Below, piece by piece: positions 1 to 13,571 of a DNA stretch of 64,000 nt (position 1 is its first letter; each line of letters opens with the position of its first letter). The position numbers and the translations under genes are program-made. The DNA is from Druceiella hillmani (Eukaryota; Arthropoda; Insecta; Lepidoptera; Hepialidae): assembly GCA_039881145.1 (NCBI GenBank), contig JAYKKI010000016.1, forward strand, positions 14,142,501-14,206,500, given 5' to 3'. Below the pieces are notes generated by a model. It saw only the letters and a program-made list of their open reading frames with translations. It searched no databases and was not told the DNA's origin.

Positions 1-1359
1 TTTGCCTGTATGTTTTAAAAGTATATACATAAAAAATTAACATATTTTTATCAGTTCCTCGTTATGTACTAAAAATGCGGGTTTGACTCAAATCATCACA
101 AAATTTTATCTGAATCTGTGATAAATCTTGTCATTCTCTAAATTTGATATCAAATAGATTAGTTGTTAATTTATGTTAGTTTAGAAATAATATCTAAAAA
201 CATTTGTATTTTTATTGTAAGTTTTTTCTGATCCATAAACTACCTACGTCTGCTGGGGTGTTTAAGATAAATATATATTATCTCACAATCAAAGAAATTA
301 TAAATATAATAAGTTAAATATTTACTTTGTCTTTCTATACCTTGTTATTATATCCTGAATACACGAATAAATCATATATTTCTTAAAGTCTTTCAATAAC
401 TACGACCTACGTACAACTAGTCATACGAAAATCGCTATGGCTGCTAACATTACCTCTTTCACGTTGATAAATTTAAATCTGTGAAAAGATTATGTATTCA
501 GAACTTATATTACAAATAATATAATCCCCGCTGTATGTTGGAAAAATTTGGAATAGGGTAAAAAAATATTGTGGCTTAATAAATTAGTAGAAGAAACCTT
601 CTTAATTTGTTTACGTACGTTTATAACGTGATCGAATTTACATCATTTATATCATCGTTTGATCATATCCACGAAAATTAAGGATAGTATGTTGTTATTT
701 AATCCAGATTTTTTTAAGTATATGATAAACTAATTGTAGCATGGGTGAGTTCCCTCACCAATAATTTATTTTTTTTGTAAATACATGTAAGAAATCATAA
801 GACCTTACTATGTTACAAGATATGAAACACGAAGCTAACCTGAAGATATTTCATTGTTAAATAATTATATATGGGTTAAATTTTTGAGGCTTGATTACAA
901 TAGGTCATCTAATCAAAATTAACACAGTAGTAATAAGAATCGGTGAAAGGGAAATATCTTAAATTGTTTGTGACTAAAATAAAAGTTTCGGGTATAAAAT
1001 GTTAAACAATTTTGAAATAAGAAAAGCAGGCAGGCTAAAATATATAGTAATTATAAATATTATTTCATGTACTAAAAGCTCGCAAAAGCTTTTAGTATAA
1101 TTTTCTTCTTAATCCTTTCCACAAAAGTTTTGAGCTTTAGTTATGATTTAAACACTTCTTCACGCTTTTGAAATGTGTAGATTTTTGGTTTTGAAATTAA
1201 GTATTGTATTTTTATTTTTGCATTATCAGATTTAAAAGTGGGTTAATAAGTCGATAAAATATTAAAAGACGCAAAACTTATCGAAAAAAGTACCATTAAA
1301 GAGCGAGACTAGACGTTTATATTTAACACTGCTGGAAAAGCACGAACATGCTCATACGC

Positions 1360-1475
1360 ACAAATGCGTTCTCGTGTGTATGCACATGCACACAACGGCC
1401 CATGAGCGTACAGACTATATAACCAAATATGTTCGCTTGTATACACGCACATACACAAACACACACACACCCACC
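1360..1475. repeat. CA-rich imperfect microsatellite, U1
   Basis: Alternating CA/CG-rich low-complexity tract just before the TTCTTTTAG polypyrimidine-AG sequence at about 1,495. The same pairing of a CA/CG tract with TTTCTTTTAG or TTTCTTTAG recurs at 29,310-29,372 (U3) and 61,313-61,405 (U5). It is therefore an old part of the unit rather than an independent expansion. The minus-strand reading frame across it is low-complexity and not a credible gene. Confidence 0.7.
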
Positions 1476-2172
1476 CATATATATTAACATAATTTCTTTT
1501 AGACAGAGGTTCGAAGTGTAATACCAACGAAATTATTTTTTATATAGTGTATTTTTAGAGTGGAATAACGTAAGACGTAAAAAAAAAGTCGTCTATCCAT
1601 TTCCAACATGTCTATGTTTTCAGGAGAGCACTCTATCTTCTTTGGAATAGCTTTTCGATATGAACGTATTAAGTAAGAAAGGAATCTATTTTTAGTTAAC
1701 TGAAGTTAATTTGACGAAGTGATGCTGTTTACAATGATGGATGAAAGTAAAAGTATGAATTGGTATCAACACTTTTTTTACGTATCAGATTATTGAGTTT
1801 CAACGTATTGTATCGAAATATTCATAAACAATTTATGATTTTTATGAACGAAGCATGATGGCTATGAGTATCTTCTCGACACAGTGACGACTGCTTCGTG
1901 GCATTTTAGCTACAAGATTATAGATATAACTCCAGCCCCACCAGACGAGCAACTAAAAATGTAACCCGTAAACCTGCAGTGATGAAACACCACGGTTAAG
2001 ACGCAGAATATTTTAAAATCATACAATAATTATGTTTAATATACCAGCTGCTCTTTACGTAGATATATTTAATGCTAGTATTTCATTACCTAAATCACGC
2101 AGAGATAGGGACATGAATTTTTTGTTAAATATGAGTGGTACACGAAATATTAACAGAAAATTCATTGAAAAA

Positions 2173-2216
2173 TAATATTTAATAATTATATTTCTAATTA
2201 TAATTATTAAATATTA
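2173..2216. repeat. AT-only inverted repeat
   Basis: Two 18-nt arms (2,173-2,190 and 2,199-2,216) are perfect reverse complements around an 8-nt spacer. The arms contain only A and T, so chance formation is plausible. Confidence 0.5.
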
Positions 2217-3179
2217 ACCGACATTTAGATACATGGATCTTCTGATAAAGTAGAACGCATTAGCGTTAGAACGTACATGAATGTTTCTTTTTGAAATATT
2301 TTACAAACTACAGATTATAATTTAAAGGTGTTATGAAAACGTTAAGTAGGGTAATTAAATTTTTCATAAAAATATTTTAATTTTTTTACGGTAATATCAA
2401 CGGTTCTCGAAATATTTAATTTTTAAATTGTTATAAAATAGGCAGATTGGGTCCCCTAAGATCGCACCTATTTTACTAAATACACATGACATGACTCTTA
2501 AATATATAATTTAAAAGGTTTACTTCCTTTATTCAAGCATTAGGAATCTATAGTTTTCTATAATTTTAGTGAACGACATGACGTATTCAAATGAAAAATT
2601 TTATAAATTTATTGAAGTACTTATCTTAACTTGTTTGAACAATTATATATGATTGATTGAAATTAAGGAAATTACTTTCATGGTTAATATCGTGTTGTAC
2701 ATGATTAACAATTTTTATTTTTAATTATAAAAATACGTAAAATAAAAAAAAATATAAAAGTTTATGTTAAACACACAGACACTAAAATAAATCATATGCT
2801 TTGCAGAGTATACATAAACTTCACGTCGGAAAAAGCGAGATATGTGTTATGAAAAAAAATTGTTTTAGCCATTTTGAGACATATTTGCGATTACAACAGT
2901 CATGAAAAATACTCTTATCGTTTGAAATAAAAAAAAATATGAAAACATAAAACTAATGCAAGAAAAGAAAGGAATTGTTTCCAGTAATTAAATAAATACA
3001 ATGACAGCAATAAAAATAAATATTTGATAATTACTCTTTTAGATAATTTTTATTTGAACTTTTCCGTATTGTGTATGAGGTAGTGACGTAAGTATAAGTA
3101 CAACGAGCGAAATGTTACAAATGAAAGATTACAAATTTAAATTTTAATAAAACGTTTAAATACTCAGTTATTGCAAAAA

Positions 3180-3496
3180 TAAAAATTCTATACAAAATTA
3201 CTTGCGGAACGCTTGCTTGTAACTCGCTTCAAAAAATCTATACTCTGCAAAAGAATCCCTGTATATCGATATAACTTTACATGGCACTCTCAATAAAAGC
3301 TTTTAAAAGTTTCCCACGACTTTCGTCTGTGAATCTTAAGTATAAATATTTAGCAAAATTACTTAGCAAAAAGTACTATAGCGTATCGACGGAAACTTAC
3401 CTTAAATCAAGGTTTAGAGGAATGCGAACACAGTCGAACAAAATTGTATTTCCACTTAGAAGCGATGCTGAAATCTTCGAATTTTATGATGTATAA
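3180..3496 (+). pseudogene. Island f, U1: relic exon of the array gene
   Basis: A segment shared with U2 (inverted, 15,427-15,815), U3 (30,353-30,556) and U4 (41,101-41,290). Near 3,190-3,240 the frame reads I-K-I-L-Y-K-I-T-C, matching IKIPYKIVC in U2 and NKTPYKTAC in U3. After a stop and frame change, an ATG at 3,281 opens 71 codons running through SIKAFKS and LAKLLSKKYY. The AG at the end of AAATACTCAG just upstream could be a splice acceptor, and U3 has a similar one. The frame is broken relative to U3, so this is more likely a decayed exon than a working gene. The family is unknown. Confidence 0.45.
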
Positions 3497-3630
3497 TTTA
3501 AACTGGCATTATTGCCCATAAGTTTACATTAAAAGTAATTAAAATAGATACATGTTATACAATCCCTTTTCTTCGTCTTTATAAAAAAAGCATTGAAATT
3601 ATGACAATGTATATACAGTTGACTATAAAA

Positions 3631-3732
<102 letters not shown>

Positions 3733-4433
3733 TTATTTTATTCTTTGCTGACTGAAAGGATAGGATACCGCTAGTAAGCGTATTCGCTCTGTATTCAGCA
3801 AAATTATTAAGTCATATAATCCTATAGAAGATTTACCAAATGAATTAAAAATTTTAAAGGTTGTTTGAGAAATATTCATAGAAAGGGAAATATAAATTAA
3901 ATTTAAATATTTAACATTTTCCGTTTCGAATTAGAATATTTTTAAAACAATCAATAGAAACTAATTGAAAATACGATCTTGTCAATTGAAAAGTAAAAAA
4001 AAAATTAATTAAGAAATGAAAATTAAATCAATATTTCACTTGTGTTTTTGTTGTCTTTTTTTAATACCACAATTATTAAGATATATTTATATGAACCTAC
4101 ATTCTACCCCCACTCCACTCCCGCTCCATTTCGTTCGCATGGTCTGTAGTAATGTAGTCTATGAATCAACCTGGGATATAATTAAACTTTATTATACTTC
4201 TTTCAGAATAAAAAATTATTAATTTCGAAAACCTTATCCAAACAAATATTTTTCTAGGCCTTAATCTTACAATATTTTTGGAACTGTACTTATTTTTCAG
4301 AAACGATCAATGATATAAGTAAATCTATTTATTTACTATAATATTTTCTATAATTATTTTAAGTATATATAATTTTTTTCATCGCCTATAATTTAGTAAA
4401 TGTTGTTCGCCACGTCAGAAAAAAAAATTGCAT

Positions 4434-4517
4434 TTTAATGCAAACTACATCAGTAAATAAAAGCTTATAAATTGTGCTAATTTAATGCAAACTACATCAG
4501 TAAATAAAAGCTTATAA
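4434..4517. repeat. 47-bp tandem duplication
   Basis: A 37-nt segment at 4,434-4,470 is repeated exactly at 4,481-4,517 (period 47). The segment leads into island g, so the U1 island carries a duplicated upstream edge that U2 and U3 lack. Confidence 0.9.
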
Positions 4518-4625
4518 ACGTGCAGACTTTCGAGGACTATCCCGACGCTTTCTCTTCCTAGCACGCATAATTTTTTGTGATTTTTTTATCTTGAGCCATG
4601 TGAATGGAGGAAACTTTAGGTTTCA
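4500..4625 (+). pseudogene. Island g, U1: relic exon
   Basis: Plus-strand relic matching U2 16,240-16,410 and U3 33,587-33,790. One frame reads V-Q-T-F-E-D-Y-P-D-A before a TAG stop. U3 has V-Q-I-P-K-D-Y-P-D-A at the equivalent place, and the Asp and Pro codons differ only at third positions (GAT/GAC, CCT/CCC). Downstream, another frame ends GGNFRFQLKIII then stop, against AENLRFQIKIII then stop in U3. At least one frameshift separates the two halves, so the exon is broken. No known domain is recognised. Confidence 0.5.
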
Positions 4626-5689
4626 ATTAAAAATAATAATATGAAAGAGATATGATTGATGAATTTATTAGTGTCTTTAAAAATATGTTTCGTACACGAT
4701 GAATAGTGAGCAATATATGAGGTATAGTGATGATAGATATGCTTAGTGAGCAATATGTGACGTGATTTCTTGAGAAATAATAATGCTACAAAGCTGTTAC
4801 TTCGTGCTTTTTTGCATCTAAATTCATTTTCAATATGTCATGTCATATTTATGTGTAATTCGTATACATACTCACATATTCGTACACCACTTTAAATGTT
4901 CTTTTACACGGAAGAAATAATTTTAAACCATGTTTCTTTTTTCTGTGCCCCACAAATTATTTGATGTGCTACTGAATAATTTTGACCAAACCTCGAATAA
5001 CATATTGAACAAAGCAAATTAAAGTAGTTAAAAGTTTTTTTAAGCTACTTGTAATTATTCGAACCTAGTTTTATTCGTATTTTACTTCATCCTTGATATT
5101 CCTCTTAATACGTTAGAAACTATTTAATATATTATCGTCATAGATATTAAAATTAATTATTAAAACATTGTGGAAGAATGAGAAATGTGAAATGACGTAC
5201 ACTACAATTAAAATCGATTACTTTAAAGGGAAGCTAAATACATAGATCAACTTATATGATATAATCCAAATTATCCCACTTTCAACCCTACAATAACAAA
5301 TTATATTAGAAACAATTATTTATTACATTTAAAACTTTTGCACTAAGGAAGAGAGTAAAATTGAAAAAAACCCATTATTTAAACTGAATCTAGTTTAATT
5401 AAAATTATTTGTTTCAAATAAAAAATATACTTTGCGTGTATACATTTTTTCCGTTGTACGTTTCTTTCAGAAATGAATGCATTTTTGTCCAGTATTGTAC
5501 AATATGGTATTGGTTTCAAGCATATACTTTGTTTTCAATTTGATGAAACAATAATAAATTAGTATAATTTTATATATATTGAATATTAATTATGTTCATA
5601 AACACAAATAATATACATGATTTTGATTCAATGCCGTCCATTAAATATTTCAATTTCGTATTTCTTAATGAATAAATAAAATTACAAGA

Positions 5690-5793
5690 AATTGAAAACT
5701 GGTCAGGAGATTTACAAGTTCTTTTTTTTCCTTCTCTTTTGTTCTGTCTATTTCGTTCTTATTAAATATTCCAATTATCGGATAAAAATTTAA
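5690..5793 (+). pseudogene. Island h, U1: QEIYKFF-type relic exon
   Basis: Plus-strand frame K-T-G-Q-E-I-Y-K-F-F-F-F followed by a hydrophobic run and a stop at 5,791-5,793. The block Q-T-x-Q-E-I-x-K recurs in the same frame in U2 (18,150), U3 (34,791) and U4 (44,583). An AG precedes the block in all copies (for example TTACAAG before AAATTGAAA here), compatible with a splice acceptor. The tail in U1 (Y-R-I-K-I-stop) resembles that of U3 (F-L-Y-R-I-stop). It may be a short exon with a hydrophobic continuation. The parent family is unknown. Confidence 0.45.
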
Positions 5794-6337
5794 AAGGCTT
5801 TGCAGCTTTTTAAATTTTGTTTATTATTTACAATCTGTAGATTGAAATTACTAAAGCAATCTTGGCTTTAAGCGAAATAATAATATTTACTTTGCCGTTT
5901 TCAAACTGTATTTGTCTTATCTAAGCAAACATATATTTTTACGTCATATTTATATAAAAATAAAGTAATGTTTTGTTTAAACATCTTTATTTGAGCACAC
6001 AAAGCAGAATCGTGATTTTTCGAGTCGACATGTGATTCACTGGATATAACAAAAGAAAAAAAATAAGTGTATGCAAATATCGAAAGCCTTGAGAAAAATA
6101 ATAATGTTGAGTTTTTGTATTAGCCTTCATCCTACATTTTTTTTTCAGAAAGATTTTTCTTTCGTATCTCACTCGAAGAAAGTTTAAAAATAAATTATAG
6201 ATATATTGTAATTATCATGATTTTTATTACTTGACGTACACATATTTTAAAGGTTAATGTTAGGGACAGATGGTAGAAATTTAAAATATGTATTTTTAAA
6301 TTATCCTTTGAAACACCTGAACACTTAAGTCGAATAG

Positions 6338-6363
6338 TTAAAGTTATTCTTTGATATCCCAAT
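6338..6363 (+). repeat. Island i, U1: short conserved block
   Basis: A 26-nt block beginning TTAAAGTTATTCTTTGATAT. It recurs nearly unchanged at 46,481-46,506 (U4) and with about three changes at 36,741-36,766 (U3), always after an ACTTA(A/G)-type lead-in. The plus-strand frame could read L-K-L-F-F-D-I-P-I before a stop. It may be a short terminal exon or a regulatory block. Confidence 0.5.
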
Positions 6364-6472
6364 ATAAGTTTAATATTGATGAATTAATTTGTACCATTTG
6401 TAATTTATTACACATGAATATTAAAATTATATATTAGGCACGAATATTAAAATTATTTATTTACTTTAAACA

Positions 6473-6667
6473 TTGATATTAAATAACAATAATTCTGGCA
6501 GTAAACAATATTTAAGTTTATATTTGGCTTTTTTATGTGTATTTCGTAAAACCAAGAACATGTATATAACAGTCCATCAGACATACGTACCACGTGTTGA
6601 GCAGAGGCGAACAACACTATTTTTTAAGGACTTATGCCGTGATCATTATAATTCCCAGAATATATAA
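6473..6667 (+). pseudogene. Island j, U1: KDLCRD relic exon
   Basis: A 64-codon plus-strand frame whose last part reads F-F-K-D-L-C-R-D-H-Y and stops at 6,667. U2 (19,518-19,580) has V-L-K-D-L-C-R-D-R-N and stops at a similar distance. The Lys and Leu codons differ only at the third position (AAG/AAA, TTA/TTG), as expected for a once-coding plus-strand sequence. Only the last 20 or so codons are shared between units. The upstream part of this frame has no detectable partner, so the start is not supported. Confidence 0.45.
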
Positions 6668-6669
6668 TT

Positions 6670-8215
6670 ATTGATATATGGCTCAAAAAACTGCAATTTT
6701 TGTTAGTGCTTTTTTTTAGTACGACTTAGCTGGTTTTAATTAATACATTTTATGAGTTAAGCTACAGTCAAATTGAATCTATGTACTACTAATGTACAAA
6801 TTCTAAACAGCCATCGCCATTATACCTGGGGAAATAAATAAAACCCTGTTTCACTTTGAGATATATCCGCATTTAATGATATTAAATTTTTATTTAATTT
6901 TTACTTGCTGGTTTTAAAATATATATAACTATCAAATAATCAATATAATTTAGACACTATGATAAAAGCAATAGGATTTAGCGGTATGCTTAGAGGAAAA
7001 GACCACAAAATGAAGAAAAAATGTCCTTGACAGTTATCGATCCTATCGTACCGCATTTACGATGATCTATATATAAACACAATGTAACCCGATGATGGAA
7101 ATCAGAGGCCTCGAAAACTAGCATTGAATCTTTCTTATATCAACTTCCTGTGCCTCAAACATCTTTTACTTTCATGTTTGAAGCTATTTTTACTATATAA
7201 ATATCATAAATGAACGGGAAATGTTTAATTAATAATTATGAAAGTAATTAATATCTTACGGACCCTAGAACTAACACAAAGAAAACCAAAAATATTCAAA
7301 AAGAGTACTACCATAGTACTACTCAGAGTACTACCATACTCTGTTTGATCATAATGGCCTTTAAATAAATCGATATCGGTTTGTGTGCAAATATATAAAC
7401 GATGTGAACTAAATAAAATTATTACTTTTTTTGTGAGATATTGAAGATTGAATCCGAACTATAAACAAAATGAAACGTTATCAATTCCTAAGTTCAAAGT
7501 ATAACTTTGTGGATATATTTTACGTAAAGGTCAAAAGCGAATATCTTCTTGTAATATTGTTTCAGTACCAACAATTTTTTAAGCTATTATTATTACATTT
7601 GTTGAAAAAGTTTATAAATGTATCCAGTACATCCATAGACATAAAAATTTCGTAAAATTGGCCACATAAGTATCAAATTAAAAGCGAGTTCCCGTTTCAA
7701 GAAGTTTTGTGACAAGATTTTTTTTGCTTATTAAATCTATAAGTTTAATTATACATGACATTTTCAATTTCAAAAATTATAATACAATTCACGATTCATA
7801 CCACTTGATAAATTTTTCCATAATTACGATTTTATCTTAATACATGTCATAAGTAAAACTAATGGTAAAAACTGGAAAGGAGAATAAACAGAAATTTCAA
7901 TAAAATATTAAAACTATATTTTAAATAATTTGAAACATTCTATAATGAATATATTACTTAAAAATACATTTTTATTACCAAAATAATATACAAAGTTTAA
8001 AAATGAACAACAGCGCAGATTGCAATTAACTTTCTTTTGTTTCCAAGAAAGATCTTTTTACTTCCAATTACTTCTCATTTCATTTCATTAATCATTAAAC
8101 TTAATTAATTAATTATTTACTATATCCCCCAATTTTTTTCATTTGGAATAAGTAATATTATTTCAAACATATCCCTGTCTCCTTTGTATAAGTTATAGTG
8201 GAACATGCAGTTATA
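6670..8215. other. Intron-like AT-rich sequence, no feature recognised
   Basis: No reading frame shared between units, no transposon signature and no RNA gene was recognised. A short direct and inverted motif around AGTACTACC at 7,305-7,345 is the only local structure. Confidence 0.5.
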
Positions 8216-8575
8216 TTAATGTTTTACATTGAGACAATTACTTGATTCAATTTGCAAAGCAACATTTATTATTAATGATATGCATATATATGTGTCATAA
8301 TTTCTAGCACATGTGAACATGACACCTTTGTGGGTATAGACTTGCACTTGATAATTTATACCTATGCAAACCGTGCATTTCCAATTTAAACGTATATACA
8401 AAAACTTTAACCCTACCAAAGAAATAACTGAAAAGTTGCCCCGTGTGGATTTGAAATTTTTCAAAAGCGAAAACTTACAAGTTAAATTTCTCCTTTTATA
8501 AATTAGAAAAATATAAACACAAAAAGCAAATAACCATGTTTTTCTATTTAAATAGGATTTATTTCTAGTCCTCAC
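8216..8575 (-). CDS. Unrecognised 119-codon minus-strand ORF
   Basis: Open frame of 119 codons, basic near the N terminus with hydrophobic stretches in the first third and in the last quarter. Codons are AT-rich like the surrounding sequence. No partner frame was found in the other units and no motif was recognised. In sequence this AT-rich, one or two ORFs of this length in 64 kb are not surprising. It is listed only because of its length, and chance is the leading explanation. Confidence 0.12.
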   Translation of the reverse strand: MRTRNKSYLNRKTWLFAFCVYIFLIYKRRNLTCKFSLLKNFKSTRGNFSVISLVGLKFLYIRLNWKCTVCIGINYQVQVYTHKGVMFTCARNYDTYICISLIINVALQIESSNCLNVKH

Positions 8576-9019
8576 AATGGAACTTTTTGATTTGAAGGTG
8601 AATAGGGTGGCAGCACTGACATGATCTTTGGTTAATGGCTGTCCCGTCGCAGGGTATTTGAAAAAGTCTTATCGACATTTTCCCTATTGGTTTTTTTCAT
8701 CGAAAATTTAACAAGTAAATGATTGAATTACTCATATATGTATTGATATATAGCCATATATATTAAAGTACATCTCTAATTCGTTAATCATGATTTTTAA
8801 AAATGATTAATATTTCATGTGTTAGGACATGATTGTAAATTTCACTTAAAGTTATTACAGTTATTGTATTAAAATTTTTAACAAATATAGAAAATAACAG
8901 AATCCTAATTTATACATGGTCCAACACAAATTAGTCTGATTAATGCGTTAGTGTATTCGAGACATTATTTTAAAATTTTGAAAGTAGTTATATATAGTGC
9001 CCACCGATCTTTTCACATT

Positions 9020-9350
9020 GACGACAAAATATTTGGTTTTCGCTTGTCTTCTATTTATTAACACAGTGAAAAAACAAAACAAACAAAATTAGCAGACAGC
9101 CTCATTGGAAGTCTCCAAGGGGAAGCTCTTGCAATATGAATGTATATGGTTTCATTTGAATTATAGCAACTTTCGTGCATTTTTATTTAAATTGGTACAT
9201 TTCTTAAGAAAGAGACAGCAACCATATACATAGAACAGAAAGAGAACCATTAAATTTTTATACCCTAATTACTATTATAAATGCAAAACTGTAACTACAT
9301 AATTTCTAATCTACACGAAATTTTGCAATGAAAAGAGTTTGAATTAATAA
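9020..9350. repeat. Unit segment m, U1
   Basis: The block at 9,027 (GACGACAAAATATTTGGTTT) matches U4 at 52,428 (GATGACAAAATTCTTTGGTT), and similarity continues for about 300 bp. It marks where U1 rejoins the second half of the unit after a large deletion. Confidence 0.6.
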
Positions 9351-9969
9351 TTGTTTGTCCCGAATCTGAGCTGATGTTTGTGTGCTGACTGAAAATTTAT
9401 GGGAGAAAGTCAATGTAAATTGAAGAGCTGAAGCAAAACCTGAAGTAAAATTTCATAGTAAAATGGTCTTCGGTGTGGAAAGACAAGGAGAATAACCTTT
9501 GGGCAGTACTTAATAAACCAAGTAAGAATATCAAAATTTGACGGAGATAACTGCTATTTTAAATGAAATAATTCTTGACAAATAAGGTTATATGTTTGTA
9601 TAGGCTCTATGAAAATTATATTAATTAATAGAGAAATATGTAATTAATGATTGATGGACTTACTTAATTGCAGCAGCGAAAATGATTGGAAGAGCCGAAT
9701 AATTTTCATAGGAACTCGTATTCAAGTTACTTGTACTTAAATTTTTCAGAACTATAATACGGTATGCGGGAAAATAGTTTAACATGCTCGAACCATACAA
9801 ATGCGATAAACCGTTTTTTTATTATAATTAGAAAATGTTAAAGAATTTATCACTATTTTCAGAAGTGTATTCAGTTGTGGAACTCACCGATGTTGAATTT
9901 CCCTATTCAGAATCTGTCGTTTACCCCAGATCTGTCATATATGTGTAAATAAATGGTGATTGCCCAAGA

Positions 9970-10016
9970 ATTGGGTAAAAATCGTAACCAGGTAATGGTT
10001 ACGATTTTTATCCAAT
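9970..10016. repeat. 21-bp hairpin, one mismatch
   Basis: Arms 9,970-9,990 and 9,996-10,016 pair at 20 of 21 positions around the loop GGTAA. The arms have mixed composition, so this is not an AT-only chance hairpin. The whole structure is only 47 nt, short for a microRNA precursor. Confidence 0.85.
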
Positions 10017-11724
10017 CTTATAATTTTCACGCTTGCAAGTAAGTCTCGAGTAATTTTTTTGTGCATTACAATTATATGAGTCGTCACGAGAAGTTGCCAC
10101 CATATAATGAAAGTTTAAGATAGGCCTCAATTTAATTAAACCTCAATATTTTATAAAATTAGTCTATATATGTATATATATATATATGCACATATATAAA
10201 GGGGTTCGTTGCATTTATGTTTTTTTAATTTTTACAAATTGATATGATAGTGCAAATGGATGCATTTGCACGTGATCATAGATTATAATATAGAAAATTT
10301 TAAATCCAACAAATAATTAGTTTACTATACATTAAATAAAAATTAAGCCAAATAAAGAGTGAAAACATTATTTAATCAATGTTTCTGGTTAAATAATTTG
10401 TTTATAAGCGTGTTTTAGAATGTATGAGGGAGACATATTAAAAAAAATCTTGTGAAATAATGAAAGTACAAATCTTCTCTAATTGGGTCATTTCTAATGT
10501 GAACTTGCAGCAGAATGAATATTCTTTCTCTTTACATTGGATATTTTATAAAATATCGGTTGTTAAATCAGATAGTAGTGGAAATTAAAATTAAAAACAT
10601 TACTCTATAAAGTTTTCCGTTTATTTTATTGAAATTTTTACTATGCCGTAAACTACGTACGTTTGCCGGGACGTTTAAAATAAATAAATATTTCCTTACA
10701 ATTGAAGAAAAAAGTGGCTGAAAAAACTAATATTATGTTACGTAAACTCGCATATAGTAAGTTAAAAGGGCTACTTTTTTCCTTATATTATGTCCTATTA
10801 AGTTATACCTATACGTATATTATCTAATCTAGAGCTATTTATTTAATATTTCCTTTTAACAACGTTTGACGTTAAATAAAACACCTGAAAATCCTGCTCG
10901 ATACTAATGTCAACTTTTTACGCTTGCAAAATTAAAAGTGCAGAAGTAAACGTGATGCCATAAAGATAGTTCTTGTTATAAATATTATTCTCCGAGTTAA
11001 ACTTAATTGTGATAGAAGAAATTAGTAGAAGAAAACTACATACCTTTTTACATTCGTTTGTGCCTTTAACCAGATACATTTCAACCCTTAATAAGTAAAC
11101 TCTCTCTAAATAAACAAACAGATCACATTAAAGGGTTGCGTGTTACGCTATTGATTTACCCCTACTTTTCTAGTGCACAATGAAGGAAACGTATATTTTT
11201 TTTTAATACGGAAATTGTGATTTGAGACACGACTAAGCTAGTTGTGCTCGTTACCTAATATCAGACATAAGGCCCAGTTAGGTAAATTTTAGTAATAAAT
11301 GACGACACTTATATTAAATTTTAAAGGCTTCGTTATTATCGTATAATTAATCAGAACTAATACAATAATAATAACAACGGAAATATGTCGAGTTGTTCGT
11401 CAATAACATGAAAAGTTTCAGAACAGAATTTTAACAATTTTCAAATAATTAAACGAGCCGAGCACTAAACATAAAATGTTCATAATTATTAGTTTACGTA
11501 CTAAATGTTCGCGAAGTCAATTGTACGTCAAATTTTAATATAGATTTCCATAATTTTCTTCTCATCATTTCACCAAGGTTTAGAGCCTTATTTGTGGTTC
11601 AAAGACTTTCTTTACGTCTTTACTACTAGAATTAAGCATTGTATTTTAACCTCTGCATTGTCATTCTTAAAGTGGGTTAACAAGTCAATAAAATATTAAA
11701 AAGGCTCAAAAGGTATAGAAAAAA

Positions 11725-11960
11725 GTAATGTTAAAAGCGAGACTAGGCCACTTCAGATCGATAGGCATTGCCTAAAGGAAACTCACATACTCGAGATGGA
11801 TGGAATAGTGAGGTTGGCCTTTTACCCGCGGGCGATATATAAAGGCAGTATGAATAAGCTTCCATCGAAATAAGGCGTCTCGTGAAAGGCTTCTACCGAT
11901 ACCGTAAATATACTTACCGTTTGGTGTTGGAGGGCATTACATTCGACCGTTGTGAGGTTT
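11725..11960 (+). promoter_or_regulatory. Conserved TATA block, U2
   Basis: A GC-richer block in AT-rich surroundings, with TATATAAA at 11,836-11,843 directly preceded by ACCCGCGGGCGA. A run of about 50 nt ending just past the TATA box is identical to U3 (27,350-27,575), and the next 80 nt are nearly so. U5 (60,300-60,510) keeps the TATA box, the ATCGATAGGCATTGCC motif upstream and the CGATA(C/T) stretch downstream. Flanking unit sequence is far more diverged. This fits a TATA-type core promoter reading rightward, with a start about 30 bp past the box. No arthropod initiator TCAGT stands out. Strand is inferred from the TATA orientation and the downstream plus-strand islands. Confidence 0.6.
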
Positions 11961-13363
11961 TCTTTCCGTTTTTATCTCGCTCTAGTTACTAGAGGGACAT
12001 TCTAAAACGAATTGACTTCAATTTTTTTATACTTTTTCACAAACATTTTTCACAAATATTACAAATATTTGTGATATATTATGGAAATTAATAATTTTCA
12101 ATTACTGTATAGAACCTAACGATATAAGAATAACTAAAGTTAAAGGCAAAACCAAGTGGCATATAACTTTTTACAAAATGCAAATTTGTGCTTTCAAGAT
12201 ACAAAAATATGCAGACGAATAAAGTCATTATAACTTACTTGTGACTGTTTCTTGGTGAAAAAGAAACATTTTCATTGTTAGGACCACCACAAAGCGAATG
12301 TTCTTGCAAAATGTTTGCGTAGCTTGTCAGAAATTTCACAGATACGCTAGTAATTTTCATTTGAGTCGGTAGTTGTTTCGTGTTCAACCCATACCAGTGG
12401 TTGCTTTATTTCGCCTGGTGCAATGAGTACATTGCTTGTGTTTCCAACACTCCAGGTGAATCACATCGTTATATTTTAATTATTCTTCTTCTTTGGGTTT
12501 TTTTGTCAAATTGTTTAATGTCACGATAAAAGCAAAATGAAATTTTACAACTATTAATGCACTGACTCTGTCATAAGGATCCTTACAGATATTTTAAATT
12601 CTAACTTGAAGTATAAATATCAACCGGTATAATGAGACTCGCCGATATTCTGATAATGTACCTCTTCAGTCCAGTAAGATAAAAAGTTTACGAGTTATCG
12701 TGCATTCAAATGAGTACAAATGATTTTTTTTTCAATTATTTTTCAAACTACCGATTATATTTTAAAGGTAATGTGTAATAATGGTACAAGAATGATGAAA
12801 AGCATGGAAAATTTAATTGACTGGAAAAATATTTGAACCATTTTTATGGCGAAACCTACAGCTTACTAAAAATTTAGCTTTGAATATTTTGTACAATTGA
12901 TAGATTTTTTTTGCACAAGGGGCTCACTCTTAGATTGGACCAAATTTACAAATTACTCATGACTTGACTATTAAATATAATATTAAAAAAAATACTTTAT
13001 TTACCCATTAAAAACACATGTTTTTGTATCATTATATTGAACCATATACGTATTAAACTGTAAATTTTATGAAATTACTGAAATACTTATCAAAAATTAA
13101 TTTTTTAACAATTATACGTAACTGAGAGAAATTACTCAAGTAACTATCACGGGGAGTATATTATGTATTGCATAAGATTCTCATTATATTTGAAAAAATA
13201 AGGAAAATGAAAAACAAATATTTATGGCAACTTCTATAAAATATTTTGACAATGAAAGGAATCAGATTCTTTGAAGTATTAAACCAAAAATAAAAAGGGA
13301 ACATCTTCATTAATTATATGGAAAAACACATTATTATAATTTTTATTAGAATTTTACTGCAGT

Positions 13364-13431
13364 ATGTATGATGTAATGGCATGTGTACCAAGAGCGAAAT
13401 GTTCTTATATACTACAAATCTCAACTTTACC

Positions 13432-13437
<6 letters not shown>
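13364..13437 (+). repeat. Left arm of 74-bp perfect inverted duplication
   Basis: Exact reverse complement of 15,759-15,832. In the ancestral order this stretch ran straight into island f, which now lies inverted at 15,427-15,758. The two arms are therefore duplicated inversion breakpoints. Confidence 0.9.
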
Positions 13438-13530
<93 letters not shown>

Positions 13531-13532
13531 TT

Positions 13533-13570
<38 letters not shown>
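13436..13570. repeat. (TA)n microsatellite at inversion breakpoint
   Basis: About 135 bp of TA with small interruptions, lying immediately inside the left arm of the inversion. The tyrosine-isoleucine reading frames over it in several frames are artefacts of the repeat. Confidence 0.95.
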
Positions 13571-13571
<1 letters not shown>
